In this document: positions 1 to 5,036 of the stretch, piece after piece
Layout of the letters: each line of letters opens with the position of its first letter
How positions within the stretch are numbered: position 1 is the stretch's first letter
Source of the DNA: Propionibacteriaceae bacterium
GTDB taxonomy: Bacteria; Actinomycetota; Actinomycetes; Propionibacteriales; Propionibacteriaceae
Direction of reading: 5' to 3'
DNA: 5,340 nucleotides
NCBI GenBank assembly: GCA_003451975.1
Contig: DMIX01000273.1
Coordinates: 1 to 5,340 of the forward strand
Notes under the pieces: generated by a model
What the model saw: the letters and a program-made list of their open reading frames with translations, nothing else
What the model was told of the DNA's origin: nothing
Databases searched by the model: none
Made by a program: the position numbers and the translations under genes

Positions 1-1161
1 TATCAGGATGGGACGCCGGTTTTGTTGATCGCCGGTGATGAGGGCATCACATGCCGGCTACAGCAGCAGGCAGAAGGGACTTGGCGAGGCTCATGGTTGA
101 TCTACGAACGGATGCCTGTCGAGCTGATCGCCGTTCCGGAATCTGAGCTGACCATGACCGGCACTCTGACTACGACATCTCCCGAACCCATCGATGCCGT
201 CTATACGTGGGTCGACGGACACGATCCCAACTTTCGTATACAACTCGAGCGCTACATGAGCGGCCGGGCCGACAACGCCAACAGTGGCGATGCCCGTCCC
301 AGCAGGTACCGCAGCCACGACGAGCTGCGCTACTCGCTGCGCTCGCTGCAAGGCTACGCGCCGTGGATCCGCCACGTCTACCTGGTCACGAACGGCCAGG
401 TGCCCGTGTGGCTGGACGAGACTCATCCCGGCATCACCGTCGTCCCGCACGAAGCGATCTTCCCCGATGCCGGCCACCTGCCGACGTTCAACTCGCTCGC
501 CATTGAGCTCCACCTGCACCGCATCCCCGGTCTGTCCCGCCGTTATCTGTACTTCAACGACGATCTGTTCTTCGGCCGCCCGGTGAGTCCGGAAAGCTAC
601 CTCACGCCGAGCGGTGTCCAGAAGGTGTATCTCGAAGACTGGCTGCTGTCACTCGACCTGAGCGCCGGCGGGGTGCTCGAGCGTGCCCACGCCCACACGC
701 AGCACCTGTTGCGTGAGCGCATCCCCGATCAATCGCCGTTTCGCGCGATCGCCCACGTTCCGCAGATCTACGACCGCGAGTGGGTAGCGCAGGTAGAGGC
801 ACTGTGGCCGCGGGAGATCGCAGCGACCTCGGCAAGCCGCTTCCGCACCGGCACGAACGTAGTGTTGTGCGTACTGTACTCCCACTACTTGTTGTCGTCC
901 CCGGCGTACAGAACGCGCCACCGCGCTGTCGTGGTAAGAAACAGATCAACTGATTATGTATTGCTCATGCTACGGGAACAGACATTGTCCATGTTGGACA
1001 TGTTCGATGAGATCGCTTTTCAATGTCCCAAATTCCTCTGCGTCAACGACGATCTGGGCGACTCGGAAGTAGCGGATATCGTCCTGGAGTACTCTGAACG
1101 GTTTCTCGCCAACTATTTTCCCGAGCCTTCGACGTTCGAGAAGACGGATTGGTTAGGTTGA
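1..1161 (+). CDS. Stealth-family sugar-phosphate transferase (capsular/exopolysaccharide phosphotransferase), 5' partial
   Basis: Stealth proteins move a hexose-1-phosphate from a nucleotide sugar to a glycan hydroxyl, giving phosphodiester-linked surface polysaccharides; the family includes bacterial capsule polymerases and animal GlcNAc-1-phosphotransferase. Numbering from the TTG at 22, all four conserved regions are visible: CR1 'IDAVYTWVDG' (57-66); CR2 about 95-188, with 'RYRSHDELRYSLRSL', 'LVTNGQVPVWL' and the acidic 'YFNDDLFFG' (177-185); CR3 about 224-290, with a conserved-looking 'HVP' and 'YSHYLL'; CR4 about 335-373, with 'FLCVNDDLGD' and 'FPEPSTFEK'. There is no signal peptide or membrane segment in the visible part, so it is probably cytoplasmic. 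The frame has no stop back to base 1, and none of the possible starts (TTG 22, ATG 112, ATG 154) has a good Shine-Dalgarno site, so the gene probably begins outside the window. It ends with TGA. GC drops clearly after about position 930. The donor and acceptor sugars cannot be told. The family call is firm. Confidence 0.9.
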   Translation, partial: YQDGTPVLLIAGDEGITCRLQQQAEGTWRGSWLIYERMPVELIAVPESELTMTGTLTTTSPEPIDAVYTWVDGHDPNFRIQLERYMSGRADNANSGDARPSRYRSHDELRYSLRSLQGYAPWIRHVYLVTNGQVPVWLDETHPGITVVPHEAIFPDAGHLPTFNSLAIELHLHRIPGLSRRYLYFNDDLFFGRPVSPESYLTPSGVQKVYLEDWLLSLDLSAGGVLERAHAHTQHLLRERIPDQSPFRAIAHVPQIYDREWVAQVEALWPREIAATSASRFRTGTNVVLCVLYSHYLLSSPAYRTRHRAVVVRNRSTDYVLLMLREQTLSMLDMFDEIAFQCPKFLCVNDDLGDSEVADIVLEYSERFLANYFPEPSTFEKTDWLG

Positions 1162-1172
1162 AGGATATGCAA

Positions 1173-1220
1173 TGCGCCAAAGCATCCCAAATCGCCACTC
1201 TTTGCGCCAGATTTCCCAAA
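1173..1220 (+). repeat. Two-copy direct repeat TGCGCCA-N5/6-CCCAAA
   Basis: TGCGCCA, 6 nt, CCCAAA occurs at 1173-1191. TGCGCCA, 5 nt, CCCAAA recurs at 1203-1220. The copies start 30 bp apart, close to three helical turns, and the second overlaps the putative -35 box of the dehydrogenase promoter. A looser inverted pair, AATCGCC (1190-1196) and GGCGATT (1224-1230), lies over the same stretch. This arrangement suits a transcription-factor operator, but the factor is unknown and a chance duplication cannot be excluded. Confidence 0.5.
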
Positions 1221-1241
1221 AGCGGCGATTCGATGTAGAAT
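1213..1241 (+). promoter_or_regulatory. Candidate sigma-70-type promoter for the dehydrogenase/mutarotase pair
   Basis: TTCCCA (1213-1218, 4 of 6 to TTGACA) is followed after 17 bp by TAGAAT (1236-1241, 5 of 6 to TATAAT). The expected transcription start is near 1248, about 60 nt upstream of the dehydrogenase ATG. The box spacing is ideal and the location is AT-richer than the flanking genes. The -35 match is weak, so this is a prediction only. Confidence 0.4.
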
Positions 1242-1243
1242 AC

Positions 1244-1261
1244 CCGCGAGGAGCGGTTTTT
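1244..1261 (+). terminator. Weak hairpin with T-tract, possible terminator of the Stealth gene
   Basis: CCGC (1244-1247) and GCGG (1253-1256) can pair around a 5-nt loop, and five T residues follow (1257-1261). The 4-bp stem is short for an intrinsic terminator, but the position, 83 nt after the Stealth stop and before the next gene, fits. It would be only partly included in a transcript from the promoter predicted just upstream, so it is unlikely to be an attenuator of that transcript. Confidence 0.25.
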
Positions 1262-1306
1262 GATTCAATGCGGACACACGTTCTATGAGAGAAAGGAGAT
1301 CAATCG

Positions 1307-2485
1307 ATGAAAGGACTCTTGTTGACGGGAGACTATATCCCGCGCGAGGGCTATGTGCTTAGTGGACGGGAGCTGGATGGTGACCACCGGGCATTGAACG
1401 GGAATGCCATCTGGAAGAACACAAAACTGGAACTCAGAGACGACATTCCGATGCCGGCCGTTGGCCCAAAAGACGTTCTGGTCAAGGTCAAGTATTGTGG
1501 CGTATGCGGTTCCGATGTCCACTTCTTTGAAACCGACAACGATGGGTACATGCTATTCCCGGGACACACCAAGTTGCCAGTGGTGATCGGCCATGAATTC
1601 TCGGGCGAAGTCGTCGAAACCGGCCCCGAGGTCAAGAATGTAAAGGTTGGAGACCTGGTGACTGTGGAGGAGATGTTGTGGTGTGGCGAGTGTATCCCGT
1701 GCCGTGCCGGATACCTTAACCAGTGCAGGCAGTTGGAGGAACTCGGCTTTACCTTAAACGGCGCTTTCGCCGAATACGTCGTCGCCCATTCCAAGTACGC
1801 ATGGAAGCTCAACGATATCGCCGAAATGACCGGTGATCTCGATAGAACCTTTCGCACCGGTGCGCTGGTAGAACATAGCTCGGTGGCGTACAACGGTGTG
1901 ATCAGCGCATCGGGCGGGATTCTGCCGGGGCAGTCCGTCGCTGTCTTCGGGACCGGGCCGATTGGATGTGCGGCGATCCAGATTCTGCGTGCCGCCGGCG
2001 CGGCGCGCGTGATCGCGTTCGAGATGCGCCCCGAGCGCCGTGAGCTGGCGCAGCGGTCGGGTGCGACGCACATCTACGACCCCGCCGAATTGAGCAAGCA
2101 GGGCATGAGCCCGGCACAGGTCGTGATGGATGTAACCAAAGGTGAAGGGGTAGCGATGGCAGTCGAGGCAGCGGGCGCGACGAAGGCCACCGTACCGCAG
2201 ATCCAACAGGCGTTGGGTGTTGGCGGGAAGTTCGTTCAGATCGGCATGGTTGCAGGAGCGACTCCGCTCGAGCTGCTCACCTTCCAGACCAAGCGGGGTA
2301 GCATGTACGGTGCGATTGGCCACTCCGGTCACCAGAACTTCCCGAACGTTATCCAGCTTATGGCTGCCGGGCTGATCGATATGACCGTGGCGGCGACGGG
2401 GACTTGGCCGCTGGACCGAGCGCTCCAAGCTATCGAAGAAACCGCGAAACGCACCGGTGGTAAGATCCTGGTACAGGCGTCGTAA
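1307..2485 (+). CDS. Zinc-dependent medium-chain dehydrogenase, scyllo-inosose 3-dehydrogenase-like
   Basis: This 392-residue NAD(P)-dependent zinc dehydrogenase belongs to the threonine/sorbitol/keto-inositol dehydrogenase group and oxidises a secondary alcohol to a ketone in the cytoplasm. The GroES-like catalytic domain comes first: 'CGVCGSDVH' with catalytic Zn ligand C67, 'GHEFSG' (H96, E97), and the structural-zinc cysteines C126, C129, C132 and C140, all present. E189 in 'GALVEHSSVAYN' matches the zinc-binding Glu of sorbitol dehydrogenase. The Rossmann fold follows with 'GTGPIG' (215-220); E239 at the end of the second strand suggests NAD+ rather than NADP+. From memory, 'EEMLWCG', 'ELGF..(D/N)GAFAEYV' and 'GHSGH..FP.VI.LMA.G' match Thermotoga maritima TM_0412, which oxidises scyllo-inosose in inositol breakdown. 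The ATG has an excellent ribosome site, AAAGGAG (1292-1298), 8 nt upstream. H190 replaces the Pro usual after the Zn Glu. The family is certain; the substrate is inferred and could be another polyol or sugar. Confidence 0.85.
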   Translation: MKGLLLTGDYIPREGYVLSGRELDGDHRALNGNAIWKNTKLELRDDIPMPAVGPKDVLVKVKYCGVCGSDVHFFETDNDGYMLFPGHTKLPVVIGHEFSGEVVETGPEVKNVKVGDLVTVEEMLWCGECIPCRAGYLNQCRQLEELGFTLNGAFAEYVVAHSKYAWKLNDIAEMTGDLDRTFRTGALVEHSSVAYNGVISASGGILPGQSVAVFGTGPIGCAAIQILRAAGAARVIAFEMRPERRELAQRSGATHIYDPAELSKQGMSPAQVVMDVTKGEGVAMAVEAAGATKATVPQIQQALGVGGKFVQIGMVAGATPLELLTFQTKRGSMYGAIGHSGHQNFPNVIQLMAAGLIDMTVAATGTWPLDRALQAIEETAKRTGGKILVQAS

Positions 2486-2619
2486 GGGTCTTTCGTGTCA
2501 GCAATATCTCTATGTCGTCCTGACCAGTTGGAGGACAGGGCACGAGCACGTTTCGGAACGAGGCGCCACCGGAGGCGAACCATCTCTGTCCGAGTGGCCT
2601 TGCGAAAGGGAGAGGAACG
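2486..2619 (+). other. Intergenic spacer between dehydrogenase and mutarotase
   Basis: This 134-nt gap holds no convincing terminator or promoter. Small stems are possible, such as GTCCT/AGGAC around a 10-nt loop and CGTT-TCGG-AACG, but neither has a T-tract. The absence of a terminator supports co-transcription of the flanking genes. The last 15 nt hold the purine-rich ribosome site of the mutarotase. Confidence 0.4.
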
Positions 2620-3699
2620 ATGGCAGCGACAACACCAATCGAAAAGAAGCGGTATGGAATCACTGCGGAGGGAATCTCCGTAGACGAGTACACACTGACC
2701 AACAACGATGGGCTGATAGCAACGATCATCTCCTACGGCGGCATCATCACCTCGCTCAGAATACCGGACCGCGATGGTATCCTGGCGAACGTGGTCCTCG
2801 GTTTCGACAATCTCCGAGACTACGAGACCAAGAGTCCTTATTTTGGATGCATTGTTGGGCGCTACGCCAACCGGATCGCCAAAGGGAGGTTCTCTCTCGA
2901 CGGGGAGGAATATGTGCTCCCTGTCAACAACGGTCCAAACACGCTGCACGGCGGTAGCAAGGGTTTCGATAAGCGTGTCTGGAAGACCCGCCAGATCACC
3001 AAGTCAGATGGGATCGGCCTGGAACTGACCTACCACAGTGCCGACGGCGAAGAGGGTTTTCCCGGCAACCTCGACGCGAAGGTCGTCTACACGCTTAGCG
3101 ATGACAACGTCCTGCGCATCCGCTACCGGGCGACAACCGACAAGCCGACCGTCGTCAACATGACCAACCACAGCTATTTCAACCTGGCAGGCGAGGGTGC
3201 CGGCTCGATCGATAACCACATCCTGACCATCGACGCCGACCAGTATACGCCGGACGACGCCGACTTGATCCCGACCGGCGAGATCGCGGATGTCGAAGGG
3301 ACGCCGTTCGACTTCCGAACGCCGCGGGCCATCGGCGCGGAGCTGCGGTCGAACCACCCCCAGATGGTTATCGGCAGAGGTTACGACCACTGTTGGGTGC
3401 TCAACCGGCCGGCTCCGACTGATCGGGCACTGATTATGGCGGCGCTGGTCCACGAACCGCGGTCAGGCCGCATGATGGAGGTGTGGACCACCGAGCCCGG
3501 CATCCAGTTCTACTCGGGCAATTTTCTCGATGGAACGATCTGCGGAGCTTCAGGGCGCGCCTACCGCCAGGGCGACGCGCTCGCCCTGGAAACACAGCAC
3601 TATCCCGACTCTCCCAATCGTCCACAGTTCCCTTCTCCGGTGCTCCGGCCCGGCGAAGTGTACGACTCCACGACGGAGTATCGCTTCTCCACGGACTGA
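2620..3699 (+). CDS. galM: Aldose 1-epimerase (mutarotase)
   Basis: This enzyme interconverts the alpha and beta anomers of free aldoses such as galactose or glucose, feeding the anomer used by downstream kinases or dehydrogenases. The 359-residue length is typical, and the lack of a signal peptide points to the cytoplasm. The beta-sandwich family signatures appear in order: 'GRYANRI' (80-86, with the substrate-binding Arg 81), 'NTLHGG' (H110), 'MTNHSYFNLAG' (H184, the likely general acid), 'FDFRTPRAIG' (230-239), 'GYDHCWVL' (D256), 'GIQFYSGNFLDG' and 'ALETQHYPDSPN' (E324, the likely general base). All four catalytic residues expected from the Lactococcus enzyme are intact. A purine-rich Shine-Dalgarno region (2605-2615) precedes the ATG. 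It follows the dehydrogenase by 134 nt on the same strand and is itself followed by a strong hairpin, so it is probably the last gene of that operon. The true sugar may differ from galactose, because mutarotases are often generic helpers in sugar operons. Confidence 0.93.
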   Translation: MAATTPIEKKRYGITAEGISVDEYTLTNNDGLIATIISYGGIITSLRIPDRDGILANVVLGFDNLRDYETKSPYFGCIVGRYANRIAKGRFSLDGEEYVLPVNNGPNTLHGGSKGFDKRVWKTRQITKSDGIGLELTYHSADGEEGFPGNLDAKVVYTLSDDNVLRIRYRATTDKPTVVNMTNHSYFNLAGEGAGSIDNHILTIDADQYTPDDADLIPTGEIADVEGTPFDFRTPRAIGAELRSNHPQMVIGRGYDHCWVLNRPAPTDRALIMAALVHEPRSGRMMEVWTTEPGIQFYSGNFLDGTICGASGRAYRQGDALALETQHYPDSPNRPQFPSPVLRPGEVYDSTTEYRFSTD

Positions 3700-3715
3700 T
3701 CCTCCGTTCACGTGA

Positions 3716-3745
3716 GACAGGGCAGGTGCGAGCGCCTGCCCTGTC
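3716..3745 (+). terminator. Strong hairpin terminator after the mutarotase
   Basis: GACAGGGCAGG (3716-3726) and its exact reverse complement (3735-3745) form an 11-bp stem. One G-U and one G-C pair can extend it around a CGAG loop. It begins 17 nt after the mutarotase TGA. The T-tract is poor, only three T residues a few bases on. Position and stem strength argue for transcription termination or 3'-end protection. Confidence 0.7.
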
Positions 3746-3855
3746 CGTTTGCCCACCGCCCACAGATGTGCTGTCACGGGGTGAAGAACACCGCAACATT
3801 GCGGACACGCACCGCCGAGCGCACCTGCATCCGTGGGCTGCAGCATGCAACAAGC
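3746..3855. other. Convergent intergenic stretch without a gene
   Basis: No supported gene lies between the two convergent hairpins. The only structure seen is a short palindrome, CCGCAA-CA-TTGCGG (3791-3804), of unknown meaning; its 2-nt centre makes a DNA-binding site likelier than an RNA hairpin. Confidence 0.3.
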
Positions 3856-3899
3856 GACGCCGCCCGGCCATCGCGCCTCAAACGCGGTGGGGCGGCGTC
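3856..3899 (-). terminator. Two-part hairpin, probable terminator of the DUF4349 gene
   Basis: GACGCCGCC (3856-3864) pairs exactly with GGCGGCGTC (3891-3899). Above a 3-nt bulge, CCATCGCG (3868-3875) pairs with CGCGGTGG (3883-3890) with one G-U pair, around a 7-nt loop. The hairpin lies 41 nt past the DUF4349 stop on the minus strand. Neither side has a true T-tract: the minus side reads GCTTGTTG. It may act in both directions between the convergent operons. Confidence 0.6.
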
Positions 3900-3915
3900 A
3901 TTATGTCCACACGAT

Positions 3916-3924
3916 GGGGGGGGG
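3916..3924 (+). repeat. Run of nine G
   Basis: A G9 homopolymer lies just beyond the DUF4349 stop codon, outside any coding region. Its exact length is unreliable in most sequencing chemistries but affects no reading frame. Confidence 0.9.
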
Positions 3925-3939
3925 CAGGCGCGGCACTCC

Positions 3940-4953
3940 CTACTGCGACTGGCTGCGCTCCCGCTTGTTTTGCGCGCGCCGCTTCGACCAGGCGATCAAC
4001 GCCCAAACGATGAGCGCAAGCGGGATCAGGAACGGCAGCACAATCACCGCCAGCCAGATGACCACGTCTCCGAAAAAGCGCAGCAACACGGTCAGCGCAC
4101 TGCTCGCCTCGTTGAATGTCTCGACGGGTTTCCAGGCGGGCAACGTCGGAGTCGGGGACGGAGTGGGTGTAGGGCGCTCGGGCTGAAGCTGGACCGTGAT
4201 CGTCGAGTAGGCGGCGCGCTCCTTGATGTAGTTCATCTTCCCCTTGACTTCCTCGATTTGTCCTTCGATGTCGCTCAACTGCCGGTTGACTTCCAGCGCT
4301 TCTTCCACGGTCACTGCCTGGTCGAGAAATGCACGAATGCGTGTCTGGGTGGCCTCCAGATTGCGCAGGCGGGATTCCAGGTCGACATACTGCTCGGTGA
4401 CATCCTGACCATCGGCCCGTTCGTCGAGCACTTTGATCGCCATGCCCCGCAACCGGCGCAGTACCTGCTCAAAGTTATCCATCGGCACACTGATCGTCAC
4501 CGTAGCCATTCGATACGTGCCATCACTCCAGGCGCGAGAGCTAACGATATAACCGTCGTAATCGGCGGCAATGCCGGTGAGCTGGTCGATCGCGACGTCG
4601 GTGTTTGTGACCTGCAACGTCATCTCCGCGCTCTTGATGATTTTCCGGTCATAGCGCGGGACGCTGAGCGGGGCTGACCCCACAGGAACAGGAGCAGCCG
4701 GCGACTTCGCCAGCGCCTCACTCGCACCTTGCGCAGCTTCGCCGGGCGCCGCGCTATTCCAGGCCTTCGCCATTCGCTCATCGAGGACAATCGTCGGCAT
4801 GGGCCCGGCAGGCAGCCTCGCTGGTGTGTCAGAGGATGCTTCACCCAGCACTTCCACCGAACGCGACACACCAAGACCACATCCTGCCAATGAAATAACG
4901 AACACCAGAACGATGAAACCAAACACAATTTTCTTTCGTCTCATTCCAGACAT
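3940..4953 (-). CDS. DUF4349 lipoprotein with C-terminal membrane segment
   Basis: This is a 337-residue cell-envelope protein of unknown function. Residues 1-25 form a lipoprotein signal: basic 'MRRKK', a hydrophobic core, then lipobox 'LAGC' with C25 as the predicted lipidated residue. A low-complexity Ala/Pro-rich stretch runs to about 100. The DUF4349 domain spans about 101-258 ('YDRKIIKSAEMTLQV', 'DGYIVSSRAWSDG', 'ATVTISVP', 'DVTEQYVDLESRL'), and its second half is a probable coiled coil (188-245). A Pro/Thr linker (261-272), one or two closely spaced hydrophobic stretches (about 296-322) and a basic tail 'SKRRAQNKRER' follow, suggesting anchoring at both ends with the DUF outside the membrane. 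I chose the ATG at 4953 over the GTG at 4977 because AGGAGGG lies 4 nt upstream of it and because the GTG would put that site inside the gene. It ends with TAG. The rhodanese gene lies 83 nt upstream on the same strand. The family call is firm; the role is unknown. Confidence 0.88.
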   Translation of the reverse strand: MSGMRRKKIVFGFIVLVFVISLAGCGLGVSRSVEVLGEASSDTPARLPAGPMPTIVLDERMAKAWNSAAPGEAAQGASEALAKSPAAPVPVGSAPLSVPRYDRKIIKSAEMTLQVTNTDVAIDQLTGIAADYDGYIVSSRAWSDGTYRMATVTISVPMDNFEQVLRRLRGMAIKVLDERADGQDVTEQYVDLESRLRNLEATQTRIRAFLDQAVTVEEALEVNRQLSDIEGQIEEVKGKMNYIKERAAYSTITVQLQPERPTPTPSPTPTLPAWKPVETFNEASSALTVLLRFFGDVVIWLAVIVLPFLIPLALIVWALIAWSKRRAQNKRERSQSQ

Positions 4954-5036
4954 CGTACCCTCCTGCTCGCCTTTCACGTAGGCTTTCTACTGAGCCACCG
5001 TGTTTTCCGGCTCCGTATGAGAGACGCCAGCAAGGC
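4954..5036 (-). other. Short spacer between rhodanese and DUF4349 genes
   Basis: These 83 nt show no terminator and no convincing promoter. A 5-bp inverted repeat (GAGCC 4992-4996, GGCTC 5009-5013) has a 12-nt loop and no T-tract. Co-transcription of the two genes is therefore plausible. Confidence 0.4.
4958..4964 (-). promoter_or_regulatory. Shine-Dalgarno site that fixes the DUF4349 start
   Basis: AGGAGGG on the minus strand ends 4 nt before the ATG at 4951-4953. A longer frame from GTG 4975-4977 would run through this site and put eight polar residues before the lipoprotein signal, so the ATG is preferred. Confidence 0.75.

Noticed and set aside
1351..2428. Long minus-strand frames (240 and 224 codons) opposite the dehydrogenase
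   Set aside because: They are antisense shadows in a gene whose plus-strand product is conserved throughout; the translations are low-complexity Arg/Ser/Pro with no motif and no ribosome site.
2532..2549. Sequence resemblance between the gap before the mutarotase and its terminator (shared GACAGGGCA)
   Set aside because: A shared 9-mer with no wider similarity is within chance for GC-rich DNA.
3791..3804. Palindrome CCGCAA-CA-TTGCGG as an operator or hairpin
   Set aside because: The 2-nt centre is too tight for an RNA loop, it occurs once only, and it lies between convergent genes where an operator is not expected.
3712..4677. 321-codon plus-strand frame opposite the DUF4349 gene
   Set aside because: Its translation is His/Arg/Asp-rich with no family motif, it runs through the terminator hairpin and the G9 tract, and it is antisense to a well-supported gene.
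4975..4977. GTG as start of the DUF4349 protein
   Set aside because: The AGGAGGG site lies downstream of this codon and directly ahead of the ATG at 4951-4953, which also gives a normal lipoprotein signal.
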